Shown one piece after another: positions 12,791 through 24,139 of a stretch of 64,000 nucleotides of DNA (the first letter of the stretch is position 1; each line of letters begins with the position of its first letter). Under the pieces are notes generated by a model that was not told the DNA's origin, did no database searches, and was given only the letters and a program-made list of their open reading frames with translations. Location: contig JAPWDM010000001.1 of the NCBI GenBank assembly GCA_035578155.1, positions 7,776,670 to 7,840,669 of the forward strand. Reading direction: 5' to 3'. This stretch comes from Brachynemurus nebulosus. Its lineage: Eukaryota > Arthropoda > Insecta > Neuroptera > Myrmeleontidae. Made by a program: the position numbers and the translations under genes.

Positions 12791-12900
12791 TAAATAATTC
12801 TCGGCTCCTCAATTAACAATTTTTTTTACACGAAATGTGTTTTTATGTCATCGAAGGATGACATATTAATATCGTTGTGTGATCATAGTGGGGGAAACAT

Positions 12901-12987
12901 TATAGAGTTGTATATCCATATTGAATAATTATAGAGTTGTACATCCATATTGAATAATTATAGAGTTGTACATCCATATTGAATAAA
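12901..12987. repeat. Three tandem copies of a 29-bp unit
   Basis: Units start TATAGAGTTGTAYATCCATA and end TTGAATAAW. The copies differ by one or two bases. No further copies were seen outside. Confidence 0.9.
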
Positions 12988-13378
12988 CGCAAGAGGACTG
13001 TAGAGTTAACAACTACAGAGTTAACAAAAAATCATAAATTAACACTTTGACTGAGGTTACATTACTTAGTGCGTGTCAAAAACACGCACTTAACGAATTT
13101 TTTATCAATTTACTTAATTTGTCAATAATACTGTGTGTATTGTGTGCGTGTGCGGACATCCTTAGAAATTTTTTAGATTAAATTTTATAACGGTACGATT
13201 TTTTTTTTAAATTTTGCGTATTATGCTTTAAGTGTAAAAGATGTAGAAAGAGAAACTATGACGATGTGACAAGCAAACAAACGGATTTAGCGAAATTATA
13301 AAAGTTCTAAGATTTTGATTGTAGAACTCTAATAACGCAGAAAAGCGATAATTATAAGAAAACGACAGTTATTTTCTT

Positions 13379-13384
13379 TTTATT
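13379..13384 (-). terminator. Candidate poly(A) signal of the SPATA7-like gene
   Basis: TTTATT on the + strand reads AATAAA on the - strand, about 110 bp past the stop codon of the last exon. Confidence 0.4.
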
Positions 13385-13492
13385 TCATAGATAGATACCT
13401 ATAATTTAAATAACAATAAAATTTTATACATAGGAAAAATTTTTTGTTTTTGACTGAAAGTATTTCTATTGGTGCAGGAAGTCTAGTTTTAA

Positions 13493-14359
13493 TTATTCTG
13501 ATTCATCAGTTACTGTATAAGCATCAGTTTTATTAGGACTGGTTTTTATTTGCGTCCAAGCATCTTTTACGCTACTATTATCGTTTTTACTCCATTTTGC
13601 ATATATGTCTGTACTTTCTGTTGGGTTTAAAATCTGATAACTAAGTGTATGTATGTCACTTTTACTATGGACGCCTGATAAATCATTATAATTTTGCTTT
13701 TTTTCTAGCACTTGGTTAAAACTTACAGATTTTAACAATCTATCTAATACTTTCGCACAAGAAGGACATTCACAAACGTATTTATAATTACACGGTTCTA
13801 AATTTGTGGAATTATTTTCTTCTAAACGAGAAATATTTTCTACATCTTCTTCAATTCTTATATCTGAAATTTGATTAATACTTTCTTTGGATATTGATTC
13901 CAGAAATTCGTTAACGGATTCCTCCATTACTGCTTCCGGCAATACTTTAATGGGTTCTTCCATTACTGATTCCTCAGTTTCGTCAATCTTTTCTTCAGTT
14001 ATTATTTCCGGTATTTCGTTAACATTTTCTTCAGTTATTAATTCTGGAATTTCATCGTCGTCATCAGATAATTTTGAATTTGTACGTTTTTCTATTTCTT
14101 TGACGGTTTCTAATTCAGTTCTTTCACTTTCAGTACTTTCGTGAGTGTTAATTAGATTACTTCCACTTTCTTGTTTCACTTCTTTCTCTGGAATTTCGTC
14201 AGTAATTTTTTCGTCATTTTTAACTTCTTGATCATTTGCTTTGTTATTTTGGGGAATTTGATTCGTTGTATTATTTTGTAATATAATATTAACTTTTTCT
14301 TGCAGATATACAAGATTTAAATTTGTTAAAAAATCATTAATTAATTTTTGCATTAACTC
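13493..14359 (-). CDS. SPATA7-like gene, last coding exon (Glu-rich)
   Basis: It starts after a T-rich acceptor (TTTTTTAG) in phase 0 and reads ELMQKLINDFLTNLNL, completing the conserved helix of the previous exon. Downstream is an acidic region with imperfect repeats built on ITEE-VNEIPEI-type units (about residues 90-170 of the exon), then a CECPSCAKVLDRLL patch with closely spaced cysteines, and a serine- and threonine-containing tail ending in SE. A TTTATT on the + strand (AATAAA on the coding strand) follows about 110 bp beyond the stop. The acidic part has little sequence constraint and carries no recognisable domain. Confidence 0.65.
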   Translation of the reverse strand, partial: ELMQKLINDFLTNLNLVYLQEKVNIILQNNTTNQIPQNNKANDQEVKNDEKITDEIPEKEVKQESGSNLINTHESTESERTELETVKEIEKRTNSKLSDDDDEIPELITEENVNEIPEIITEEKIDETEESVMEEPIKVLPEAVMEESVNEFLESISKESINQISDIRIEEDVENISRLEENNSTNLEPCNYKYVCECPSCAKVLDRLLKSVSFNQVLEKKQNYNDLSGVHSKSDIHTLSYQILNPTESTDIYAKWSKNDNSSVKDAWTQIKTSPNKTDAYTVTDESE

Positions 14360-16449
14360 CTAAAAAATATCCCTATATTAATAAATTGTTTAAAAATGTG
14401 TGCAGTCAAGCTTATTTACAGTAGCAACTCTGAAACTGTGCACTACCAAAGTGTTACAACGAATATTACTTTTACCACTCTGGTGTGGCAAACACAATCA
14501 AACGCTGCATGTAAGTACATGCAGAATGTTTGTTTTGTTATTGTCGTAGTACAGGTACATAGTAGTAAACTAGTTACTGGCGTCTACATATTTTTTTTAT
14601 CTCACTATGAAACTGTGATTTTAGTCCAGAAGAAGAAGCTTTATTGAAAATAATGATAATTTTTTTTTTTTACAATTTACAATTGTATATGTTATATGAT
14701 TACATTTATGTACCATTAACCATAATTTGATATTATTACATTTGACATGATATATTTTACATAATTTGATTTATACTTATTTGCCTAGGAAAAAAATTTC
14801 AAAAACCTAGTGAGATTGATTTTAGTCCCGCGCTGTAACACTTTTATAGTGCCGACTGTAAATGGAACCTCAATAAATGTACACACTGTATTCAAGACCA
14901 TTCAATAAATGCAACATTTCTACTCCCACTCCAATTTACTGTACTTATAATCAAATTGAATTCTCGAGTCGCATATTTATACATACATTTGTGTTTGCAC
15001 TACACTTTTGTAACATAATTTGTTTTATGTAGTCATGTGGTTTTATTTTTTTACTTACTGCACAATATATCACACACGCAATAAACAAAGGTAGGGATAG
15101 AGGACGATGTTGCATTTAATAAACGTCTGCAGTCGCGAACTATTGCATTTATATAGGTTTGACTGTAATAAATATAATAACAGAAATAAAATTGGAATAA
15201 ATTGAAAAATTGCTTAAAGGGAAATATTCGATATTATTGATTACTTCCATTACTTAATAAGAATTTTGGAAATGTAAAAAGCCTAATCTTTTATGTGTTC
15301 CCACATAAAAATACTAATGTCCGACCGAAACAGGATTTGTAGTTGAAATCGAAACCGAAACTTCGGCCTCGGTCTTAGTTTCGGCCGAAACCAAAACTTA
15401 TTTAGACATGTTAAAATTTCAATTTTATGCTGAAATCTAGTGTATGTATGAGACACGAAGTCGCCCGAACGAAGCACAATACACGAACACTGATTTCTGG
15501 CCGAAACTAGATTTTTTGACCGAATCTGGCCGAAACCGAAGTTTTGGTCGGTCACTAATAAAATACACATAATGGTTAAATTTTCTATAAAATAATATAT
15601 GCTATACATGTATAATTTTGGCATTTTATTTTGAAAATCTGAATTCAAGTAATTAAATCCACCTACATACATACATACTTTTTGTAAAACATTTTTATTT
15701 ACTTCTACATGGTTGGAAATAACAGTTAGAATTTCGTCATCGTTATAAATTTTGTTTCTTATAATGTCTTCAGCTATACGAAGTATAAAGTGTAAAGAGT
15801 TAGGTTCCACTATCCTAAAATATTGAAAACAAATTATAAAATGAAATCCAACATGAACAATTTACAATAACTATTTGACACAACTTTTCGTTTGATTTCC
15901 ATAATCTACTTATATTGTTACTTGGTGCCTTTTGTACATTCGGAACTGCATTTTTTATTGAATTACTAAAACTGTCTTCCATGCTATTCATTTTTTTCAG
16001 CGTTGAACTATTAGATGAATTATTTTTTTTGTATGATACTTTCCTCGCCATTTTTTGTTCTAAGGGTTTCGAAAAAATTTTGATCTGTACAAAATAAATA
16101 GAAATAATAGAAAGACAATAATTAAAAATGAACTAATGTTTAATTTAATGTCGGTATAATCAAACTGCTACAATAAGAAGACTAAAATACAATGCGTGCT
16201 TACGAAAACACTACTTACCTAAGAGTTAATATTTTACATATTTTAAAATTTTAATAAAGAAGAGCTGGATAGATTTACCCAGATTTACCAATTTTATAAG
16301 GTCTCCGAAGATGTCGCTTCGGAGACCTAATAAAAGCATTGGCTACGGAATTAATAAATGCAATATTCAAATATTACTTACTTCACGAGAAGTTTTAGGT
16401 TTATTGGTAAGAAGATCATGGTTTGATTTCTGAAATTTTTGACTTTGAG
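13493..16449 (-). CDS. SPATA7-like gene, four exons, 5' end missing
   Basis: Four - strand segments join in phase into one frame of about 408 residues: 16449-16382, 16084-15922, 15809-15679 and 14359-13493. Each internal edge has a plausible acceptor and donor (GTAAGT after the first, GTATGT after the third). The strongest resemblance is the segment formed by exons 3 and 4: LHFILRIAEDIIRNK, then a histidine, then an NKNVLQK-ELMQKLI stretch. From memory this follows the conserved helical region of spermatogenesis-associated protein 7 (FIEDVTDEIL, then ERHIKQNKHLEE, then a leucine-rich helix). SPATA7 acts at the photoreceptor connecting cilium with RPGRIP1. The rest is low-complexity, Ser/Asn-rich and then Glu-rich. 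The first listed exon begins with two bases of a split codon, so at least one more exon lies upstream, beyond the foldback element at 16509-17429. A profile search would settle the family. Confidence 0.6.
14419..14858. mobile_element. mariner-like nonautonomous element, copy 2 (in a SPATA7-like intron)
   Basis: Same family as the element at 11000-11511, in direct orientation, TA-flanked, with CAGTAGCAACTCTGAAA and its inverted partner TTTATAGTGCCGACTG. It contains an extra AT-rich stretch compared with copy 1. The open frame here is transposon sequence. Confidence 0.7.
15311..15559. mobile_element. CCGAAAC-rich MITE in a SPATA7-like intron
   Basis: ATGTCCGACCGAAAC on the left faces AAAACTTCGG through GGTCGGTCACT on the right as inverted ends. 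Five or more CCGAAAC or GTTTCGG words crowd both ends. It lies between the last two SPATA7-like exons and makes the third exon look like a longer open frame than it is. Confidence 0.5.
15679..15809 (-). CDS. SPATA7-like gene, conserved helical exon
   Basis: This 131-bp exon lies between an acceptor ending ATAG and a strong GTATGT donor. It carries the SPATA7-like core (EPNSLHFILRIAEDIIRNK to NKNVLQK). The alternative acceptor five bases upstream would put the frame out of phase with the preceding exon, so the acceptor used here is the one that keeps the frame. One base carried over from the previous exon completes an ATG codon at the junction. Confidence 0.65.
15922..16084 (-). CDS. SPATA7-like gene, Ser/Asn/Lys-rich exon
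   Basis: It opens after TGTACAG and reads IKIFSKPLEQKMARKVSYKK, then a serine-rich stretch. The ATG at 16051 could also serve as an internal start. Two donors are possible, at 15921 (GTAACA) and 15909 (GTAGAT). They give the same phase, differ by four residues, and cannot be separated by eye. Confidence 0.55.
16299..16328. repeat. Perfect 12-bp stem hairpin in an intron
   Basis: AGGTCTCCGAAG, a six-base loop ATGTCG, then the exact complement CTTCGGAGACCT. It lies in the SPATA7-like intron between 16382 and 16084. It could be a tiny foldback remnant. Confidence 0.7.
16382..16449 (-). CDS. SPATA7-like gene, small upstream exon
   Basis: A 68-bp segment lies between AAATTTTAG and a perfect GTAAGT donor. 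It is open in the one frame that joins the next exon and reads SQKFQKSNHDLLTNKPKTSR. It was too short to be called as an ORF and is supported by splice sites and phase only. Two unpaired bases at its 5' edge require a further upstream exon. Confidence 0.5.
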
Positions 16450-16508
16450 CTAAAATTTATGAAAATTGTTTATTAATAATAAAATTTATCAATAAATAAT
16501 GGCTGTTG

Positions 16509-17429
16509 CTAGTCGTCCGCTAAACGGACGAATAAAATAACTTAGTCGTCCGCTAAACGGATGAATAAGTTGCTAGTCGTCCGCTAAACGGACGAATAAA
16601 ATAACTTAGTCGTCCGTAAAGTATTGACTTTTCGCGTAAGTATTGATTTTTAATAATGTTATTAGTTCTTAAATAAATGAAAGTAATTTAGAATCATATT
16701 TAAAAAATCGAATTGAAAAACTAGGTGGTGAGGTTGGTTTCGGTTAGGTTAGTTTAGTTAGATTTGATAACATACCACGGTTTTTGATATAAAAACTAGG
16801 TGGTGAGGTTGCTTTTGGTTAGGTTAGGGTATTCGGGCAAAGGGTAACCTTAACTAACCTCACCACCTAGTTTTTTTCAGCAAAGTCGAAGTATATTGTC
16901 AAAAATAACTAAACTGACCTAACCTTAACTAGTTTTTATATTAAAGTCGAACTATATTGTAAAAACTAACCTAACCTTCGGACAAAGGGTAACCTTAACT
17001 AACCTCACTGTCTAGTTTTTATATCAAAGTCGAAGTATATTGTCAAAACTAACCTAACCTTCGGGCAAAGGGTAACCTTAACTAACCTCATCACCTAGTT
17101 TTCATATAAAAAATCGAAGTATATTGTCAAAACTAACTAAACTAACCTAACCAAAACCAACCTCACCACTTAGTTTTTATATCAAAAATCGAGGTATATT
17201 GTCAAAACTAACTAAACTAACCTAACCAAAACCAACCTCACCACCTAGTTTTCCAATTCGATTTTTTAAATATGATTCTAAATTACTTTCATTTATTTAA
17301 GAACTAATAACATTATTAAAAATCAATACTTACGCGAAAAGTCAATACTTTACGGACGACTAAGTTATTTTATTCATCCGTTTAGCGGACGACTAAGTTA
17401 TTTTATTCGTCCGTTTAGCGGACGACTAG
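16509..17429. mobile_element. Foldback-type element with tandem subrepeats
   Basis: The outer arms carry repeated CTAGTCGTCCGCTAAACGG units spaced about 37 bp apart with AATAAAATAACTT (three on the left, two and a partial on the right, inverted). Next come unique inner arms of about 110 bp that match almost exactly (TATTGACTTTTCGCG through AAAAAATCGAATT). The centre consists of six or more copies of an AACCTCACCACCTAGTTTT unit, two in one orientation and the rest in the other. It resembles foldback elements such as Drosophila FB. It lies in the region where an upstream SPATA7-like exon is expected. Confidence 0.75.
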
Positions 17430-18977
17430 ATACACTTCGATAAATAATTGGCTAATTAAATAAAGTTCACAAAAAGCGTAGGTATTATAATTTTGAGCGC
17501 CGTTCATTTAAACTGATTTTATGCGTTTTTTAGCTATATTGAACTATTTTCGGAACTTGAGTTTTCATTATAGTTTGTGTAAGAATCTTGGCTACTATAG
17601 CCAGAAATTTTAAATTTAGATAGAGTTATCACACCGGTAAACTTGAGGATCTAATGATGACCAGGACAATGACATTTAGATTTTTGCCATGATCACAGCC
17701 AAAAACTTGGAGTTTTTCCAATGCTTAAAATTTGTGTCTAAAAATTTTAATACATTTATTTGAAAAATTTTAAGAGTCTTCAGATAGAGTGGACTAAAAC
17801 ATATACAAGTAAAATATCTATTTTGATATAAATATTAAGAGAAGGCCGAATTGAGTGACGGAAAAATGTAATCATCCTGTGAATCAACATCATTTACAGA
17901 AGAAGGTTTGCTGTACGGAATAGAAAATGGAAATTAAAGACAGGACCCAATAAATCAAATGCTCCAAAGACAAATTATGCCCGTTAAATCGCCAAAAATT
18001 AAATAAAAAATTTAAAACTTGATGTAGCCTCCGGAAGTTTATAAAGTTTTAGATTGATCAGTGTATTTAAAACCAAATACATATTTAGTCGTTGCTTTAA
18101 AATTTTTGAATTTGTATTATGGAGACTTATTACATTTAAAATAATTTTAAAATTTACAACAAGCTGTGAGCAAATTAAACTACGAATAGTAACCTAGTAA
18201 TACTTTTCAGTGTGGTAATATATAAATTATATTATTTTTAGTTGGCCTAAATATTAAAAACATACATAATTTTTGAAAAAGCAGGTGCTTGTTTTGTTAT
18301 AACTTAATTTTTATAACACTAACAATTAGTCTTCTATTAACTCTAATTTCAATTGTTGCCATAGGTACAAATCGATTTAGTCATAAAATTCTATCATTCA
18401 TTTCTATTAAATATTAATTAAATACAAATATTTGTGCGTACTTAATAGAGCTAACAAATGCAATAGATATCTATATAATTACTATAGCTACATAATAATG
18501 TATAGCTGTTTTAAATCAATATAACTCTGTAAATACTTTGATATCATTCTTTAAATATTATTTTATACCTACTACATATAACAGAAAATCAACATTTGTG
18601 AATACTGTGTTATTTACTTTAATTAAAACAAACCTTTTAATTTTCTAGCATCTCTACATTTTTCCATTTTGATAATTCACTTTAAATTTAGTTAAATTTA
18701 TATGAAAATTAATTAAAGTTAACCATTTAAACAATTAGTTGCTATGACAACCTATATTGTACGTTTACAAAAATTAGTACCTATTAGAGTCGATGAAATT
18801 TATTTGAAGAGTTAACTAGATATATGTTTATTTTTTTACGATGTATCAGTATATACTAAACCAATTCTAGAGTAGTATACTTTAAATTTTGGAAAGATAT
18901 CTAGTACATTCCAAGTTTCGCTTTTTGTTATGAAAATTTTTTGGAAGGTAACAAAAAACAGGGATGATATCTTCGCA
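17430..18977. other. AT-rich DNA, no gene or element edge recognised
   Basis: There is no open frame of note and no inverted termini that I could see. A missing 5' exon of the SPATA7-like gene could hide here. Confidence 0.45.
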
Positions 18978-18980
18978 TTA

Positions 18981-19415
18981 GGCTGGTCGTCCGTTGGTTG
19001 CGGATAACTGCGATATTTAATTCAGACGATTACGCACGTTTGTCGTTCGTCCGAAATGATGTGTCTACTGTCCATCCACTAGCCCAATATTCGTCAGTAT
19101 TTTTCTTTTTAATTTTCTTTTTCTCAAGCTATAGATGTTATAAAAATACGTAAAAAACAATTTATGGCACCTAATATGCAAAGGTACACAGTTATAATTG
19201 TAATTTACCTTTAGTTTCATTTCAATAAAAATAAAAATGTCATGGAACGGACTTCTTTGTGCGATAAAATCCAAACAAAATTGGATCTGTTCGCACGTCG
19301 CAATTATACGCACGGAAACGGACGAACGAGACGCTGTTTGGATCGTTCGTCCGTTTTCATGCGTATTCGTCCGAATTATATATCGCACGTTTCCGCATCC
19401 AAAGGACGACCAGCC
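18981..19415. mobile_element. PIF/Harbinger-like MITE, TTA target duplication
   Basis: The inverted ends GGCTGGTCGTCC and GGACGACCAGCC are perfect, and the similarity between arms continues with mismatches for about 70 bp. TTA lies on both sides (18978-18980 and 19416-19418), the 3-bp TWA duplication expected of PIF/Harbinger elements. The overlapping open frames on both strands are transposon sequence. Confidence 0.8.
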
Positions 19416-20056
19416 TTAGGATACGTTCAGATGTAATATGATTAGAAATTTGCGATTTAATATATTAATCTTCTTCTAATGATGATTTATAAATCAAAAG
19501 TTGGCTCGTGCTCGCATGTTTTTTTATTGTAGTTGTGACAGAAAAATGATTCAAGTGTTAAAAAATTACTTTACTCAAAATTGGCCTGGAGCTCCCACTT
19601 TTTTTATAATTACTGAATAAACGTACAAGGTTGCTAAAAGTGTCCCAGTTTTGAAAGGAACATTTCAATAGCCCTAAACACCTAAAAATGGAACTGAAAT
19701 CTTGAAATTTTAACTTTTTACTAACGATATTATTACCTCGTCGATAGTACAATTGCGTATAAAAAATGAAAAGTCTTAAAACCCAGTTATACTGAATGAA
19801 TTTTAGGTATTATAAATTAATTAAATGAATAAACGATTTAAAAATAATAACATAATTTATTTTTTTAAAATTTGGTTTAACAAATTGTTACACTACTTAT
19901 ATTTACTGTATTTATAAATTATTCTAAAAGCTTCTTCAGAATGTCTTTTCTACAAAATAAAATTTTTTTGAATAATTTCAATAATTTTTAAACAAAACTG
20001 AATAAATACATATTTTACACAAATTTGATATAATTAATCATAATATACATACAATA

Positions 20057-20536
20057 CAGTCAAACTCATGTATTTTCAACCTGTCGGGACTAATCCGCTC
20101 ATGTATTTTCAACTTCTCCTTCATCCTCACTCCGTGGCAATCATAGAACCACTTGACAGACATAGAACCAATCACAAAAAGCCCGCGTAAATCTTTACAC
20201 AATAACAGTAGTCACGTGTACTTCCCCAGTGAATAACCTTAAAATGACAGAATGTCAAGTAACATATTATGATAAACAAAAAAGTGAAACATGAAAAAAG
20301 TGTAATAAACTTGTAGTAAAATCATTTTTTTAGGAATTGCAAATGAAATAAAATCATATATTGTAGGATTATAGGATAAAACCACTAGTGGTCGATCAGT
20401 TAATCTGACAGTTATTTTTCTGTATTAAAGTACTGCGTGAGAAGTGGGGACCAAAAACTTGAAAATACGTGAGTAAAATCAGTTGAAAATAGATGGTGTT
20501 GAAAATACATGAGTTGAAAATATATGAGTCCGACTG
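20057..20536. mobile_element. TA-flanked MITE, mariner type
   Basis: The ends CAGTCAAACTCATGTATTTT and AAAATATATGAGTCCGACTG are inverted repeats with few mismatches, and TA sits on both sides. A subterminal ATGTATTTTCAAC unit is repeated within the left end and again in inverted form at the right. Confidence 0.75.
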
Positions 20537-20886
20537 TAAACATAAAATATGTTTGTTTAGTTTAATAATATATTTTATAAAAAGCCTTTAATTTGTACAT
20601 ACATATCAGTTTAAACATTACGTTGAATAACCAAGTATTGTTTTATTTAGTTTTAGTGAACTATTTTCAGCGTTTTCGGTATTAGCTACATAATTCTGAA
20701 AGTTTTAAAGCCAGAGTTAACTAATATTTCATTTAATATGTGGTCTAGAAATAATAATTATGAAAAAGTAAATATAATAAGTAAGTACAACTTACACAGT
20801 CAATAAAGACGCCTGAGATAGAACGTATTGCGCATGTACATGTATATTATGCCTTTCTTTGTCCATCATAAAGATGGGATTTTGTG

Positions 20887-20921
20887 TATAAAAGTCAGCT
20901 CCGCACTATCGCGTACTCAGT
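20887..20921 (+). promoter_or_regulatory. Candidate arthropod core promoter without an assigned gene
   Basis: TATAAAAG at 20887 is followed 32 bp later by a TCAGT initiator, the canonical spacing for arthropod Pol II promoters. No coding frame follows closely, so it may drive a noncoding RNA, an unseen first exon or an old mobile element, or be chance. Confidence 0.3.
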
Positions 20922-21902
20922 ATGCGCAGTAAGACCTCAGCCGTCTGCCTGTATTGATTGTATTAGCTACACAAAAACAACTTGTAGATAATAAAATTAT
21001 AAATCTGGCTATTCAAACAAAAATTGCAACTATACTTTCAACATTGCGGCAAATTATGAAATTAATATCAATTTATTTTAATAGGGTATTTGACTAAGTT
21101 TAAAAAATTATTTTAAAATACGTAAATGTATATTTCTAAAAATAATGCCGAAGATCGTAATGGTAAAAAAATAAGATAATTGATAGTATCCTTGTAGCGA
21201 AATACATAAGAATATGACATCACAATGTGTTTTTAATCACGTGACAAAAAGATGAAGACTAATTTTTTTTAGGAAAAACAACATAAGAAATTGTTTTCAT
21301 ATTTTCTTTTTGAAACTGGCAAGTAGTGCCAAGTACCCTATTTTTGACACTGAAACTAAAGGAAAAGCAATAATTTGAAATTATTTTTTTCTAATTTTTT
21401 GTAACTCGACTTACTATACGTAAATCTAATTTTTTCCAATCCAATATTAGACCAAGTAATTACAAATCTAACATTTTTTTCGATACTAAGGAGCACTTTA
21501 TTCTGACAGATTTTTAAATAAAATTACATATATTTATAAATGTGACCTTTTTACAATTTCAATATTATTACATTACCTTCGCTAATCTAACAAATTTATT
21601 AGGTATGTTCTAACTGATATCTACAATTTTAATTATTTTCAAAAATGTGTTTATTTTTTAGATTTTATAATTCGTCCAATATAATTTAAATTTTTCTATT
21701 ACTGTTAATTATATACACATTTTGTACAATGTAATTCAATAATGTTGTTAATCCCTTTAATGGATCGTTCAAAAAATTATTAATTTTGATTCGGAATACG
21801 AACTTTTCCTAACTAGCTAGATAATGCTAGTATTATGCCAATTAAATTTTGTCAGTAATCTTTAAAATTAAATTACCATTTTATTAACAAATTCTTTTAA
21901 TA

Positions 21903-23105
21903 CCGTCAGTTGGGGCGAATCCGGACGATTTTTTCAGTTTTTTAGCAATAAATTGTTTAGAGTTAATCGAAAAAATTCTAAAAAAAAAATAATTTAAATG
22001 CTTTTATCAGGAGCATATAGGATAGTAATAAAAATATCAAAATTGATACTGCATTTTTTTTTTTTGTTATATAGTGTCCGGATTCGCCCCTATGTGTGGG
22101 GCTAATCCGGACAGTGCTTTTTTTGCAATATAAATCACATTCAGTCATGCATATGAGTGAAATCGGACATAAAAAGATAAAAATAGCTGAATTTCCAATC
22201 TGGAAATTCGCTAAGATAAATATCTGCATCAGCGAATGACTTTTGATGGGTGAAATAAAACATTTTGGATTTAAGTGAATTTTATTTTGACTTGCCTTTG
22301 AGTCTATCATGCAAGGTCGATTTGGGAACATAGAAATATTCAGCAGCTTGTCTGAGCGATTTTCTTTTATTTTTAATATCGGAAAGCAAGGGCGCAATAA
22401 CTTCATATCTATAGGGTGTCCAACAAAAATTTAAGTAATCAAATTTTTTGATAACGCAGTTCTCCGCTAACGGAAAATGTTGTAATAAAATGTCCCCTCC
22501 GAAAATTTGATTTTCAAACCACTAAAAATTTTACCTTTTAATATAAATAAAATAAATTGAAGAGAAATTTACGTAATTTTATGAGGAGTCCAAGTAATTT
22601 TCGGGGTCCGGACCCCTTGGACCCCCCGGTTGTTGCGTCCCTGTCGAAAAGTGCCGATTTTATATTATCTAGACTAGAGTTCCTGTAGTTTATACCCACT
22701 TTCTTTTATATTGACCAACCATGGTGTATGGAATCGTCTCACCTATAGACAATTTTTGGTTAATTATCAAAAAAAAAAAATTAAGCACAATACAGCTTTC
22801 ATTCATTGTACATATATTGTCAACAAAACACCAAACATTTTGTTGCCACTCCCTACCTTATATACATAACTGCTTTTTTGTACAGCAGTTTCTTTATAAA
22901 ATTTCAAAACGTGTGTTAGATTTAAAAATTATTAAAGACGTGGCTGTAAAATAACGAAATATAAAGATGTCACGTTCACCGCTTTTCTTCGACGACTAAC
23001 TAATAACTGACAAAATTCAGTAGTATAAATTGATCAATGACATTGTGCGATACTGACGAAAAAATATAGAGAGGCAGCTCTGTCCGGATTCGCCCCAACT
23101 GATGG
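21903..23105 (-). mobile_element. Decayed pogo/Tigger-like transposon with TIRs
   Basis: The termini are inverted copies of about 24 bp (CAGTTGGGGCGAATCCGGAC at their core) and both ends are flanked by TA, as expected of the Tc1/mariner/pogo group. Inside is a fragment of pogo-type transposase on the - strand. An internal stretch around 22580-22665 (a GGGGTCCGG and CCCCTTGG motif) looks like an unrelated repeat. At 1.2 kb it is shorter than a full element, so it is internally deleted. Confidence 0.7.
22260..22430 (-). pseudogene. pogo-type transposase remnant (helix-turn-helix only)
   Basis: Read on the - strand, this segment gives LLSDIKNKRKSLRQAAEYFY followed by VPKSTLHDRLKGKSK, an unmistakable CENP-B/pogo psq-type helix-turn-helix, then a stop. 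The rest of the transposase is missing or scrambled; the following bases still show a FPDWKF-like stretch in another frame. It lies inside the TIR-bounded element at 21903-23105, of which it is the decayed coding part. Confidence 0.7.
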
Positions 23106-23106
23106 T

Positions 23107-23820
23107 ATATAAAAAAATATATATTAACCATTTTATTTGTACCAGAAAATAGGTTGGCAATAGAGAATATCCATGCAATTAAAATACATACTTTTTATTT
23201 TACAGTATGAATAAAATAGTGACAGTAGAAGACCTTCTAATTTGTAAAATTTTGTTTCAAATAATAGTAGAATTGTATAAAAGAGAAAATTAAATTTTAA
23301 AAGCATGCTGACGAAACGTGGCTTGAAAGCGCGTATGGAAACAAAGGAAACAACCGAAATATGTAAGCCGCGTTACGAGACAGTCACTTCGTTCACCATC
23401 GTTCACTGACAGATACATGTTACTACATACATTTATTTAGATTACTGTGATTCAATTTTCACCTTGAGACACAGTTTGGCAGACACTGTACTAATCCAAC
23501 CGATTACTGAGTTGCCAATTCATCATCATTATCATCCATTTACTACCGGCTAAATTTTTAAAAACACTCCCAACCCGACTGTAATTTATGCACAACTTGT
23601 TTGTTACTTACTTTACATGAGCGGACAAGTTGGCGAATTTTTCCAGGACGGACTGGTTCAGCAAATTGATCCACTTAATTACATATTTTCTATAACGTAG
23701 CATCCCTATAAAAATTTACATTACCATTTGCTAAATATATCAACTACACATTCTCAACAGATCCAAAATATAACCAAAATATGATCACTGTAATATACAT
23801 TTTATTATGTAGACAGACAT
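23107..23820. other. AT-rich DNA, nothing recognised
   Basis: No gene and no clear element ends. A slightly GC-richer patch at 23310-23420 may be a repeat fragment. Confidence 0.4.
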
Positions 23821-24139
23821 TGCTCGCGTTCGCCAGAAAATTTTGTTAGTCTAACGTTAGCTAACGGTGCTTATACCGTTACAAACTAGAGGGCTCGCAT
23901 TCAAAAAATGAACATGCATTAGATATTAAAACAACAATTTCTAACATGGTAACTGATTGTTTTTATTACATAATCTTTGAATGTGGCTGTACTTCAAAAG
24001 TTAAGTATTTATACCGTGAAAAACAGTGAAAAAATATTTAACGTGCATTAATTTGTTGAATCAGAGCCCTCTGGTTTGTAACGGTGCAAGCTCCGTTAGC
24101 TAACGTTAGGCGAAGAAAACTTTCTGGCGAACGCGAGCA
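23821..24139. mobile_element. MITE with TGCTCGCGTTCGCCAGAAA ends
   Basis: Inverted termini TGCTCGCGTTCGCCAGAAA and TTTCTGGCGAACGCGAGCA are perfect. Subterminal AACGTTAGCTAACGG and GAGGGCTC blocks are also mirrored. Truncated relatives occur at about 25115-25230 and 27818-27875 (GAGCCCTCTGGTTTGTAAC). Confidence 0.75.

Noticed and set aside
13887..14144. A + strand Ser/Ile-rich frame
   Set aside because: Antisense shadow of the Glu-rich SPATA7-like exon.
15283..15678. C-terminal extension of the SPATA7-like third exon in its open frame
   Set aside because: The frame continues past a GTATGT donor into a CCGAAAC-rich MITE; the splice to the last exon restores the conserved helix.
16509..17429. 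A CRISPR-like array, from the regular CTAGTCGTCC and CACCACCTAG repeats
   Set aside because: The repeats are inverted as well as direct, with repetitive rather than unique spacers, in a eukaryotic intron; it is a foldback element.
22721..22954. A 77-codon + strand frame inside the pogo-like element
   Set aside because: No similarity to transposase or any known domain; AT-rich composition.
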